64,000 nt of DNA from Ascaphus truei (taxonomy: Eukaryota; Chordata; Amphibia; Anura; Ascaphidae): the NCBI GenBank assembly GCA_036426205.1, contig CM071579.1, positions 22,470,137 to 22,534,136 on the forward strand, in the 5' to 3' direction. Within the stretch, counting starts at the first letter, position 1. Each line of letters opens with the position of its first letter. Position numbers and translations under genes: made by a program. Positions 36,624-47,340 of this stretch are shown in pieces. The notes under the pieces are model-generated. The model did no database searches. It was not told where the DNA came from and saw only the letters and a program-made list of their open reading frames with translations.

Positions 36624-39600
36624 TTATGAGCGTATGAAACAGTTACAGACCAGGTTAAAATGTGAGACAGCCTTAGATTTGAAAGAACTTAGACTGGTGG
36701 TGGATATGAGAGTCTCTGGTAGGTTGTTCCAGTTTTCGGGTGCACGGTAGGAGAAGGAGGAACGTCCGGATACTTTGTTGAGCCTTGGGACCATGAACAG
36801 TCTTTTGGAGTCTGATCTCAGGTGACAAGTGCTGCAAGTGGTAGGGGTGAGGAGCTTGTTCAGGTAGCTGGGTAGCTTGCCCATGAAGAATTTAAAGGCA
36901 AGACAGGAAAGGTGAACTTTGCGCCTAGACTCTAGTGTTGACCAATCTAGTTCTTTGAGCATTTCGCAGTGATGTGTGTTGTAGTTGCATTGGAGAACAA
37001 AACGACAAATTGAATTGTAGAGGGTGTCAAGTTTGCTAAGGTGGGTTTGAGGTGCCGAGCCATATACTATGTCTCCATAGTCAATAATTGGCATTAGCAT
37101 CTGCTGTGCGATACGATTTCTGACCAGGAGACTTAGGGAGGATTTGTTCCTGTAAAGTACCCCTAGTTTGGCATAGGTCTTGGTTGTCAGGGTATCAATG
37201 TGCATCCCGAATGTTAAGTGGGAGTCAAACCATAAGCCCAGGTATTTAAAACTAGTGACAGGTGTTAGGGTTGTGTTAGCGTTGGTTCTAATCAGGAGCT
37301 CAGTCACTGGGGGCTTTACAAATTTAGTCTTGGTCCCAAATACCATTGTTACACGTCCTTGTCATTTTCAGATGTTTAAAAACGTTTGTATTGGGGAAAT
37401 CCAATTTCGAGTCTCAAAAAGTCAACTGAAGTATGTGTTGAAGGTCAGAGAGCTATGGCTGTTGTCTATAGGATTTTGTCATCTGCATACATGGTATTGA
37501 GCTTCCTTACAAGCTGTGGGATCATTTGAACACTGAGAAAAGTAGGGGGGCCCAGAACAGAGCCTTGCGGGACACCACAGGTGATATCCAGGGGGTTGGA
37601 GTTAGAGCCTGAGATGGACACATGTTGGGATCTTCCTGATATTTAGGACTGAAACCAGCTTAAAGCATGCTTCCCTATTCCAGAGCTCTGGAGTTTGTTA
37701 AGCAGGATAGCATGATCAACTGTGTCAAAAGCCTTTGCAAAATCTAGGAATACTGCACCAGTGAGTTGTCCCCGTTCCATTCCACACTAGATTTCATTGC
37801 AAACTTTTAGCAGGGTAGTTACGGTGGAGTGTTTGGGACGAAACCCAGATTGGAATTGGCTAGGGAAATTTGTCTTGGTATAGAAATCGCTTAATTGGGA
37901 GTGGACACATTTTTCCATGACTTTGGATAGAATTGGGAGAAGTGAGATTGGCCTGTAGTTTGAGACAGTGTTTTTGTCCCCACTTTTGAAGATTGGGACA
38001 ACTCTGGCAGTTTTCCAGGTCTTAGGGATATGGCCTGCAGACAGGATAGAGTTGACTATGGACGCAATTGGTTTGGCAATGGTTGGGGCACCAAGTCGTA
38101 GGAACCTAGATTGTAGTAAGTCGGGTCCACATTGGCTGCTTAGTTTTAGTTTGAGGAGCGCTTGTATAATCTCCTCTTCAGATACTGGGCCAAATTGAAA
38201 ATTGTGGGCAGTGTTGGGAGGGGGTGAGACTATAGGGGTACTCCCAGGATGAGATTCAGGTTTGTGGTTTGGGCTGCGTTTCGCTAATAAGTTAGTGGCA
38301 CACCCCACAAAGTAATCATTGAATGCATTTGCAATTTCAGTGGGGTTTGTCAGAGTAATATCCCCCTTAGTGATATTACTTGGTTGTTGATGGTTAGGAG
38401 GCTGGAATATATTGTTGATAACCTTCTAGAAGTTAGCTGGGTTTGATGTATTCTGGTGGAGATTGTCAGAGTAATATTGTGCTTTTGCATGCCTTGTTTG
38501 CCTTGTGCACATGTTCCGCATGCATCTGTAGTGATTGAGATCCTTGGTAGTGCCAGTTACTTTGTAGCTTTTCCACAAGGCATCCCTGAACTGGTAGAGT
38601 GCTATAAGGTCAGGTGTAACCCATGGAAGGTGGGCCCCCCGTACCCTTATTTTGCGTAGTGGAGCATGGGTATCGCAGAGTTTTAAGAACTCAGATTGGA
38701 AATAGTCGAGCGCAGAATCAGGGTCGGGAATTAAATCGATTCTGTGCCATGGGCAGTTGGTAAGATCATCCAGAAACTGTTGTGGGTTAAAGTTTTTAAA
38801 TGTTCTAGTGAGGAGAACTTTAGGGCTTGAATGGGGCGGTTTAATTTTCCTTACACAGTACACTATTGCATGGTCACTGAAAATATCAGGAAGGATGCCA
38901 GAGGATTGGATTCTGCTGGGGTTTGAGGAGAGAATCCAGTCTAGCAAGGAATGGTTATGCGATTTCAGGTTTATCCGTGTGGGTTGGGAAATGAGTTGCG
39001 ATAGGTTAAGTGACTTGAGTTGTATCTGGATTTTGTGGTTTTTAGGGTCAAGCCAATTGAAGTTGAAATCCCCAAGAACTAGCAGCTCACTCTTCTCATT
39101 CAGAGAGGAAATGGAGCCAAGAAACTGGGTTATATCAGTCAGGGATTGTAGAGGGGCTTTAGGGGGGCGGTAGATGCCAGCAAGCAAGATGGGCTTAGAA
39201 AAGGGGAGGCAGATTTTGCCAACTACAATTTCAAAAGAGGGTGGGCTTGTTGGGCAATTTAACAGTGTAAATTGTAATGTGTCTGCAATATAAAATAACA
39301 CCCCTCCTCCTCTCTTTGACCTATCTCTCCTAAAAATGGAGTATCCCTGAATGGCGATATTTGCATCAGGGGTTTTAGGTGATAGCCATGTTTCTGTAAG
39401 AATGATGGCTTTGGGTTTATGCATAAGGCACCATGCCCTTAGTTCGTCCAGTTTGGGCAGCAGGCTCCGGATATTTATATGGGCGACAGATAGGCCTTTT
39501 TGGAATTTAAAGGTGGAATTCTCAGGGGCATGGGACAGAGCTGAAATGGGAGGACCTGGGTTAGGTTCAATATCACCTGCTAAGGAGAGTAACAATACGA

Positions 39601-39685
39601 GCAGGAATTTGGTTAGTTGTTTGGACGTTGTAAATTTGTGGTGTTTGCCATTAGAGTGAGTAGTGGTTGGTGTGCTGCTTTTTTA
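36624..39685 (-). pseudogene. LINE endonuclease-reverse transcriptase ORF, disrupted
   Basis: The frame opens after a stop at 39683-39685. Counting from a TTG at 39595, endonuclease motifs are AHINIRS (38-44), TETWL (67-71), YRPP (142-145), GDFN (175-178) and SDH (240-242), so the APE fold looks intact. Reverse transcriptase motifs follow: FLDFAKAFDTVDH (about 37712-37750), GVPQGSVLGP (about 37548-37577) and YADD (37478-37489). In-frame stops are TAG at 38426-38428 (probably from Trp), TAG at 37787-37789 (probably from Gln) and TAA at 37643-37645. At least one frameshift lies between about 37550 and 37346. The final 240 codons (36624-37346) are open again and give the usual C-terminal region after the catalytic domain. 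No ATG precedes the 2A motif in this frame, so the true start may be upstream or lost. Confidence 0.85.
39551..39577 (-). other. 2A-like ribosome-skipping motif in the LINE leader
   Basis: The codons read G-D-I-E-P-N-P-G-P and match the 2A consensus DxExNPGP exactly (39551-39574). Just upstream is a leucine-rich run, FLLVLLLSLA. In known 2A peptides the ribosome skips the bond between the last Gly and Pro, releasing the upstream peptide and restarting at Pro. Here that would split a short leader (at most 43 codons in the present frame) from the endonuclease-RT protein. 2A motifs near the N-terminus are known in several LINE clades, including L2/CR1-type and trypanosome elements. Activity of this copy is untested. 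Confidence 0.85.
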
Positions 39686-40300
39686 GAGTTCTCCACCAAC
39701 ATTCAGTAGATAGTGCAAGGCTTTTGAGTAGTCTAGGGTGTATGGTGATGTTGGGTGTGGGTCAGGATGGAGGAGTTTGTAGTGTATAGAGAGAGTAACA
39801 TCTCCATGAGGCCAGGAGAAACAAAAATGTTAAGATACAGAGCAGGTTCATTTTGCCAGAGGTAGGCAGTGCTGCAAGGAGCTGTTTTGAACAAAGTGAG
39901 TGTGTGCAGACTAAACAGCAGGGGTGTGCCTGTTCCTTGTCAAATGTTTAGCTGTATTGCAATGCTAGAGTCAGTTCAGGGTTTCAGTGTATTGTGCAGT
40001 CAGTTTTGGGAGAGGCTGTAGTGAAAGAAGTTGTAAAGGGGTGTGGGGTTAAAATATGCATGCTAACAAGAATGGGATCATAGTGTGATCTGAATAGCTT
40101 ACCGTTTGTTGTCGTGAGTCAAAAAGTTTACAGAAAGATGCAGTCCCTAGTCACCTCTAGTCAAACTATAGTCTAACTATATTTATCACTTAAAAAGCTC
40201 ACTTTAAATGCCTCACTGTCTAATGCCAATTGCAGTTCCTGCAAATTGCAGGAGAGGTGTTGGTATTATACAGCTAAAACAGTCACATGACCCTCCCCCT
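39686..40300 (-). other. Possible LINE 5' region
   Basis: This stretch lies immediately upstream of the LINE frame. It has no coding motif. It may be the LINE 5' UTR or an unrelated flank; no target duplication marks the boundary. Confidence 0.35.
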
Positions 40301-40832
40301 CCCCAATCAATCAGCTTGTTCCAGTTGGCCAATTAACAGCACAGAGATAAGATATATGAAGCATGTACTATGTATGGTAAATCACACCCTATAAATGCTA
40401 AACCAAAACATAACTACAGTGAAGTAAACAACTAGATGAGTTAAAAATACATCCACTTAGGATGTCTAATAACTCCTAGAAGGAACAAACCCAATTGAGG
40501 GGAACGAAACTAACTGCAAGAAGTGGCAGCAGGGTCTCAGAGTGGACACAATACTGTACGAACACACGAACACACGGCAGGATAATCTCTCTGCAACCAC
40601 TTCCTAGGGATCTCGTTCCAGCCAAAGGGAGACTGCGCACAGCTGCCTCTCGTGACCCCTTCCGGTTTCGCAATCAATGCTTCATCAGGAGGTGATATCT
40701 GAATATTTAATAAATGTACTCTTTTTGGAATTCCTTCTTAGCCACGCTCCCTGATACTTTGCAGAATCCTCCAAAGAATGTCTTTCAAGGTATATTAGAA
40801 AGGGTCTTATTTATTCTAGTGTGAGGGAAGCC

Positions 40833-40881
<49 letters not shown>

Positions 40882-41242
40882 CTTCCCATAAGAAAAAATA
40901 AATAGATGTCCTTATTTCTAGATAATCAATCCTATAAACTAGGCCCAGTCAAGGGTTTCAAAGGCCATAAAAAATATTCTTGTATTTTTAGGACAATTTG
41001 TAACCAACGTTAAACCCTTGTGTGCCAGTTTGCTTAAAATACTTAATATATCATGATATTATTATGTCACTGTTTGCAGCATTGTATATTAAAAACATTA
41101 TTGTATTAAGGAGTTCAACATAGTGTTACATTTTATCAAGCATTATAACTGACACCACTAATCTAGCAGCCATGTGGTCTATTAACCTCAATATTACATT
41201 GTATCTTCTTCAGCTATTTCTAAGGTATTCTGTCATGCAGAT

Positions 41243-41301
<59 letters not shown>

Positions 41302-41489
41302 CAATGTCTTGTATAGCACATACAAAGAGAGAACCCACACAGAGAATGTTGCAGGTAAGTCTGGCCTTAATGTCCTTCAAGAAAGTAAAAAAGCATCACA
41401 GGGCAAATTGGATGTACATTGGATCACCCACAGGCTATCCCTAATTGCAGGAGCTCCGGTAACTGTATATTTAATTTCCTTAATACATA
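40301..41489. other. Unassigned DNA with (ATA)n and (CTAT)n microsatellites
   Basis: An (ATA)n run spans 40836-40880 and a (CTAT)n run spans 41246-41301. The rest is AT-rich with no gene. Confidence 0.7.
40626..40692 (-). ncRNA. Hammerhead-like motif (degenerate)
   Basis: On the minus strand CTGATGA (40688-40682) is followed by one extra A, then GCA-TTGAT-TGC (stem II, 3 bp) and GAAAC (40669-40665). The order and the extra A match the motifs at 25473 and 60031. Stem III has lost its expected U, and stem I is weak, so activity is unlikely. It may mark the end of a retroelement whose body I cannot define. Confidence 0.35.
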
Positions 41490-41848
41490 CAGTTAGGTCC
41501 GGAAATAATTGGACACTGATATAAGTTTTGTTATTTTGGCTGTGTACCAAAATTAATTCAAGTTGTCGTTAAATAATGAATATGGGCTTAAAGTGCAGTC
41601 AATCAGTTTTAATTTGAGGGTATTCACATCCAATTTGGAGAAAGGATTTAGGAATTACATCTCTTTAATATGTAGCCCCCTCTTTTTTAAGGGACCAAAA
41701 GTAATTGGACAATTGACTCAAAAGCTGTTTCATGGACAGGTGTGGGCTATTCCTTCGTTATTTCATCATCAATTAAGCAGGTAAAAGGTCTGGAGTTGAT
41801 TCAAGGTGTGGCATTCGCATTTGGAAGCTGTTGCTGTGAACCCACAAC

Positions 41849-42882
41849 ATGCGGTTAAAGGAACGCTCAATGCAAGTGAAACAGGGCATCCATAGGCTGC
41901 AAAAAAAGAAAAGAAAACCCATCAGAGAGATAGCAGGAACATTAGGAGTGGCCAAATTAACAGTTTGGTACATTCTGAGAAAAAAAGAATGCACTGGTGA
42001 GCTCTGCAACACAAAAAGGCCTGGACGTCCACGGAAGACAACAGTGGTGCATGATCATAGGATCCTTTCCATGGTAAAGAAAAACCCCTTCACAACATCC
42101 AGCCAAGTGAAGAACACTCTCCAGGAGGTAGGCATATCATTATCCAAGTCTACCATAAAGAGAAGACTTCACGAGAGCACATACAGAGGGTTCACCACAA
42201 GGTGCAAACCATTCATAAGCCTTAAGAATAGAAAGGCCAGATTAGACTTTGCCAAACAATATCTAAAAAAGCCCGCCCAGTTCTGGAACAGCATTCTTTG
42301 GACAGGTGAAACTAAGTTCAACCTGTACCAGAATGATGGGAAGAAAAAAGTGTGGAGAAGGCTTGGAACGGCTAATGATTCGAAGCATACCACATCATCT
42401 GTAAACACGGTGGAGGCATGGCATGGGCATGCATGGCTTACAATGGCACTGGGTCACTAGTGTTTATTGATAATGTGACAGAAGACAGAAGCAGCCGGAT
42501 GAATTCTGAAGTGTATAGGGATATATTGTCTGCTCAGATTCAGCCAAATTCAGCGAAGTTGATTGGACGGCACTTCACTTTACAGATGGACAATGAGCCA
42601 AAACATACTGCGAAAGCAACCCAGGAGTTTTTTAAGGCAAAGTAGTGGAATATTCTACAATGGCCAAGTCAATCACCTGATCTCAACCCGATCGAGCATG
42701 CATTTCACTTGCTGAAGACAAAACTTATGGCAGAAAGACCCATGAACAAACAACAACTGACGACAGCTGCAGTAAAGGCCTGGCAAAGCATCACAAATGA
42801 GGAAACACAGCGTTTGGTGATGTCCATGCGTTCCAGACTTCAAGCAGTCATTGCTTGCAAAGGATTCTTGACAAAGTATTAA
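41849..42882 (+). pseudogene. Tc1-type transposase, inactive
   Basis: The N-terminal region carries helix-turn-helix segments around a GRPRKT hook (residues 59-64), which bind the terminal repeats. The catalytic triad follows: the first Asp is replaced by Gly (WTGET, residue 153; the family norm is WTDET or WSDET). The second Asp is in MDNEPKHT and the Glu in NPIEH, with 34 residues between them (DD34E type). A frameshift at about residue 187 moves the frame to 42418, and TAG interrupts at 42643-42645; the last part ends at TAA 42880-42882. The element would not code for an active transposase. The ATG at 41849 fits the usual family N-terminus. Confidence 0.95.
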
Positions 42883-43892
42883 AAATTAACATTTTATTTA
42901 TGATTGTGTTAATTTGTCCAATTACATTTGAGCCCCTGAAATAAGGGGACTATGTATGAAAATAGTTGCAATTCCTAAACGTTTCATACCCCTTCACAAC
43001 ATCCAGCCAAGTGAAGAACACTCTCCAGGAGGTAGGCATATCATTATCCAAGTCTACCATAAAGAGAAGACTTCACGAGAGCACATACAGAGGGTTCACC
43101 ACAAGGTGCAAACCATTCATAAGCCTTAAGAATAGAAAGGCCAGATTAGACTTTGCCAAACAATATCTAAAAAAGCCCGCCCAGTTCTGGAACAGCATTC
43201 TTTGGACAGGTGAAACTAAGTTCAACCTGTACCAGAATGATGGGAAGAAAAAAGTGTGGAGAAGGCTTGGAACGGCTAATGATTCGAAGCATACCACATC
43301 ATCTGTAAACACGGTGGAGGCATGGCATGGGCATGCATGGCTTACAATGGCACTGGGTCACTAGTGTTTATTGATAATGTGACAGAAGACAGAAGCAGCC
43401 GGATGAATTCTGAAGTGTATAGGGATATATTGTCTGCTCAGATTCAGCCAAATTCAGCGAAGTTGATTGGACGGCACTTCACTTTACAGATGGACAATGA
43501 GCCAAAACATACTGCGAAAGCAACCCAGGAGTTTTTTAAGGCAAAGTAGTGGAATATTCTACAATGGCCAAGTCAATCACCTGATCTCAACCCGATCGAG
43601 CATGCATTTCACTTGCTGAAGACAAAACTTATGGCAGAAAGACCCATGAACAAACAACAACTGACGACAGCTGCAGTAAAGGCCTGGCAAAGCATCACAA
43701 ATGAGGAAACACAGCGTTTGGTGATGTCCATGCGTTCCAGACTTCAAGCAGTCATTGCTTGCAAAGGATTCTTGACAAAGTATTAAAAATTAACATTTTA
43801 TTTATGATTGTGTTAATTTGTCCAATTACATTTGAGCCCCTGAAATAAGGGGACTATGTATGAAAATAGTTGCAATTCCTAAACGTTTCATA
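42085..43892 (+). repeat. 904-bp tandem duplication inside the Tc1 element
   Basis: Unit 1 is 42085-42988 and unit 2 is 42989-43892. The junction joins gtttcata to ccccttcac. The original right flank reads gtttcatacgat (43885-43896), and the original left flank reads aaaacccctt (42081-42090). The joined sequences share at most two bases, so the join looks like microhomology or simple end joining. No transposition signature is present at the junction. Confidence 0.95.
42989..43786 (+). pseudogene. Second, partial copy of the Tc1 transposase
   Basis: This is the 904-bp duplicate of 42085-42988. It starts at residue about 79, so it lacks the DNA-binding hook. It repeats the D-to-G change, the frameshift and the TAG (43547-43549). 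The translated segments of the two copies are identical wherever I compared them. Confidence 0.95.
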
Positions 43893-44042
43893 CGATATTC
43901 TTGTTCAACCCCTTGAATTAAAGCTGAAAGTCTGCACTTCTATTGCATCTCAGTTGTTTCATTTGAAATCCATTGTGGTGGCGTGCAGAGCCAAAATTCT
44001 GAAAACTGTGTCAGTGTCAAATTATTTTGGGACCTAACTGTA

Positions 44043-44801
44043 TGTAGCCATGCCTGGTTTTGGCTACCAGTCAGCCCTCCCTGTCATGCAAGCCCTGGTA
44101 ACAGAGCAGGCAGTGACAGGACCAATCATGGGTTTTCCCCACAGAAGCTGCTCCCTTTAGTGACAGGGAAGGAGGTGGGACAAGGCCTGTGTTCTGCCCA
44201 ATCCTGGGCTCAGACCTGGTACCTTCCTCCTTTGTACTTAGGGAGCTCACTTCCTAAATTTTATCAGTTGTCTCTACCTTTGAGAGAGACCGGTAACACA
44301 CAGAGGGGTCTGCGCATTTGCATCTCGTGTTCCTCTTCCCCTTGGGGGAGAGTGAGTGATTACCATTCCCCTGACTCTGTTAGAGAGTCAGGGAAGAGTA
44401 AGGACTGCTTCAGGTGCCCTTGGCCTGGAGTGGACGTACAGGGATCATCCGGAGGTTGGAGGCCTATATTGAGCTGTGCTGAGCAGATATCAGTGTTAGG
44501 CTGTGTGTGCAGAGGAATACACCGGTCCCAGTTAACTATAACTCCTGCCTGGTGTGCAATCTGTCTGGGGGGAGTGGAGTACGTTTCTTCTGTAGGAGAT
44601 TGCCTCCACACATCTGGAGCCTGCAGCAGATGGAGGCGCTGTATCACCAGAGACAAATATTGGTAATGTACCCCAGAAGCCTGTCCAAAAGTCCCCACTA
44701 TCATCGGCGGACAACTTAGCAGCTTGTGAGCCAACAGGTAGCATGCACCATACACCTGGTAACAGGAGAATCTCCCATAGGGTGGGGGAAGCACTGTTAC
44801 A
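44043..44801 (+). mobile_element. Probable solo LTR with CATA target duplication
   Basis: It begins TGTAGCCATGCC and ends GTTACA (44796-44801). CATA follows at 44802-44805, and CATA precedes it once the Tc1 element is removed (41486-41489 read as cata). The first 220 bp match 49060-49273 in reverse orientation, so it is a repeat family. A clear TATA or AATAAA is not visible, which weakens the LTR class. Frames within it show no motif. Confidence 0.6.
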
Positions 44802-44805
44802 CATA

Positions 44806-46015
44806 TGAGCCTCTGCTGGAGGCTGTTCACCGATACTTGTACTGTGCTGTTTGCAGTTCTGGTCCCACAGCAGTCAGTGCAAAGATGTAAAGAAAAAATA
44901 GTACCAGTGTCAAGTGTCCTTATGTACATGATAGGACAGAACTGGACATGTGACTGGTTAATTCAGAAGCCTTTATTCAATATGCTCTGAAACACTCTTC
45001 TCCGTGCTAGAGAAGATTTTAGTCCCATGCGTTTGAATAAGGTTGAACTCTTCTCTTCAAAGCAGGGATTATTACAGAAGCTTATTATGTGCAAGAATAA
45101 TAAGATTTACCGGAGGCGCCAATGAACATGAGATAATTGAATATATAAATATTAGCTTCTTTGTTCTGCACTTTTTCCCCCCGCCCCCTAATAATTCTGA
45201 GTAATAAATAATTTTTGAGCTACGTGGTCACTCCAACTATTTCCTGGGGTGCACGGAATGCACAATGTATCATGAATGAATGATGTTGCCATGTTAGACC
45301 AGTACCATAGGGGTTAAGATTTAATCAAATACCCACATTTACACCCACCACATTCCCAAACTGTCATCTCTACTCCTCTGCAAGCTCCATAAAGACTGTC
45401 TTAGTTAGTCATTAGCGCTGATGAGTCGATGGTGCAGGACTCACATTTCATTATCCAGATGTTTGCGATAATTTGTGGCAAGCAATATTTTTGCCTAGCA
45501 ACCCTCGTTTGTGAATTGCAGCCTTACTTTGACGAAAGCCTTCGTGATAAACCGAAGCCATCAATAAGCGGAGGGGAAGTCATTTTGTTTTCACATTAGC
45601 CACATTAATGTGTTTGTTTGGCTGATAGCTGGAGCACAGCAGATCCTCCATGGGAAATTGAAATTGTACAGCTATTAACCATTAAAGACCATTATAAAAT
45701 AGTTAGGCTGGGAGAGCAGATCATTCACTTTAAAATGAGCATTATCATTCAGCTGTATATTCTTTATGGAGAAATATATCTTTAAAAAAGCTCCACTCTA
45801 TTGCTGGGTCTGCCATGTTAACTGTACCCACAATAACAATTAATGACACAGCACTTTCTCACAGTACGGGCTGTTCACTCTGACAGCAAAGGCCTCATTG
45901 AGAACGCCCTGACTCTGAAGTGAATCACAGCGCCTTCTCCCTGTGCCCATGGTCACATTATCTCATTAATTGGATTGTCATTTTTTTTCTACAGCACCAA
46001 GGAAGGACATAATTA
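44806..46015. other. Single-copy-looking DNA, possible conserved non-coding element
   Basis: From 45400 to 45960 the sequence is AT-moderate and free of repeats, with homeobox-like attaaccattaaag and ttaattggattg blocks. Such texture is typical of conserved regulatory DNA, but only a comparison could show conservation. Confidence 0.3.
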
Positions 46016-46512
46016 AATTTAAATATATATATATATATATAAATATATATATAAACGAGAAGAAAGAAAGCGCTCGATAATAGTGTAATATGAAAAATAC
46101 ACAATTTAATGTTCCCAATAAAAAGTCCAACAAATTTAAACTCACAAACGAAAAAAATATTCAAGCATGTAATGAGTATTACTCATTCACCAGACGCCGG
46201 ACATCACTGCTCTGCTCGCACGCCTCACTCCCACATGTAGTCCCGGCACCTCTGAGCCACCGTCCATCAGGGGCCTCAGAGAATGCGCAGCTTCTCCAAA
46301 TGAAACATACCGAACCAACCCGCAGCTCCGGATATGAGGAAATGATGGTATGACCTTAGGGTAGATCGTCAATGCGTGGCAGCGTCACAGAGTCTTTAGC
46401 GAAGTCCAAGTGTGAAGAAACGCATAGGGAGTTGTAGTGTGAGCTAGTGACAGCCATCACACCATACCTATCCATATTCTGGACTTCGCTAAAGACTCTG
46501 TGACGCTGCCAC
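46016..46512. repeat. Retroelement fragment with AT microsatellite and 33-bp inverted repeat
   Basis: An AT run (46020-46054) leads into agaagaaagaaagcgctcg and A-rich blocks. The arms 46376-46408 and 46480-46512 are perfect inverted repeats of 33 bp (GTGGCAGCGTCACAGAGTCT... and its complement). The left arm runs into gaagaaacgcataggg, which resembles the GAAACGCGTAGGG end of the hammerhead-like motif at 60031. Confidence 0.65.
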
Positions 46513-46730
46513 CCAGAGACCTGCCCAGGTTTCTTACACTGTTGATCTGATTTGTTTACTTACACTCTTTGCAATATTGTGGATTCCACATTGTGGTTTA
46601 TATTGTGGTAATAACACTTTTCTCCTTCACTAATTTATCTAACTTGCCACCTAACATCTATTTGGAAAACCCTTTATACAGGAACCTTCACGAGCTGCAC
46701 CGAGGCTCAGTGTTATCTAAGTAGGAATAG
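46513..46730. other. Unassigned spacer
   Basis: Nothing recognised. Confidence 0.4.
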
Positions 46731-46855
46731 TGCAGAGTAAATGAGTACTTCAGTATTAGGGGATACCTTTTTATTTGGACAAACAATTGGTATGATCATT
46801 TCATAATATCAATTGTGGTATCACCTTATACTGAAGCACACTCATTTACTCTGCA
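46731..46855. repeat. Imperfect inverted repeat, arms about 37 bp
   Basis: The left arm, 46731-46767, has tgcagagtaaatgagt, acttcagtat and ggatacc. The right arm, 46817-46855, is its inverse with small gaps (ggtatcacc, atactgaag, actcatttactctgca). A 49-bp loop separates the arms. It could fold as RNA or be a small MITE, but no target duplication is seen. Confidence 0.65.
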
Positions 46856-47340
46856 GTATTGCAACTGGATTAACACACTACTTCTATTTAATTCAAAAAG
46901 CAGGAATGTAACGGAGCAGAAAATTGTGATCAGAACACTGTGAGGTCATCAGTGACATCAGAATGGGAGGGCGTGGCTAAGTTGCAGCTGCTGCAATTTG
47001 CCTGGAGTAGTTATCATTCATTGGTCAAAATCCTTTCTTCCTTTAGCTAGCTAGGCCGCTGACCACAGCATTGTGAGGTCACGTGAGCTCACCGGGACAT
47101 CATAATACATTGAATGTTGGGGAGCTATAAATGCTGAAGCCAGGAGGAGTGACCATTGATTCCTCAGCCTGGGGCAAAGTACGAGAGTTTCCCTGTAACA
47201 GCATCAATAACATACTGATGACCAATGGAGGCACAAAGAGATGTGAGTGCAGTATATTCTAACAAGGGCCAGTTGGGACAAGTAATGGGAGGCCAGTCCA
47301 CATGTTCATGGTGAATTTGAGATAGTTGTTGAATTGGATT
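46856..47340. other. Unassigned, possible LTR-like sequence
   Basis: gctataaatgctgaagcc (47125) is TATA-like, and the upstream region has several gtgaggtca-type blocks. No ends or target duplication are visible. Confidence 0.3.

Larger units (their letters stand above)
36436..39685 (-). mobile_element. L2-type LINE, near full length, inactive
   Basis: On the minus strand the element has a 2A-like leader, an APE-type endonuclease, a reverse transcriptase with its A, B and C motifs, a C-terminal region, and a 3' UTR. It ends in attacttcctggtaaaat and ttataaataaataaa (36436-36480), the tail style of L2-type LINEs. The 5' UTR may run on to about 40300; that stretch lacks coding sequence and its end is not marked. 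The element is broken by stops and frameshifts, so it is a relic. The clade call (L2 rather than CR1 or a relative) rests on the tail and on sequence style and is moderately sure. Confidence 0.85.
41490..44040 (+). mobile_element. Tc1-type transposon, 2551 bp, internally duplicated
   Basis: The left terminus begins CAGTTAGGTCCGGAAATAAT and the right one, read inward, begins CAGTTAGGTCCCAAAATAAT. TA dinucleotides flank both (41488-41489 and 44041-44042), as Tc1/mariner insertion requires. A Tc1 element is usually about 1.6 kb. This one is longer because 904 bp of its transposase and 3' region occur twice in tandem. Both copies carry the same disabling changes. Confidence 0.95.

Noticed and set aside
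45418..45460. Hammerhead core CTGATGA
   Set aside because: A GTC/GAC stem follows but no GAAA box, and no stem I pairing.
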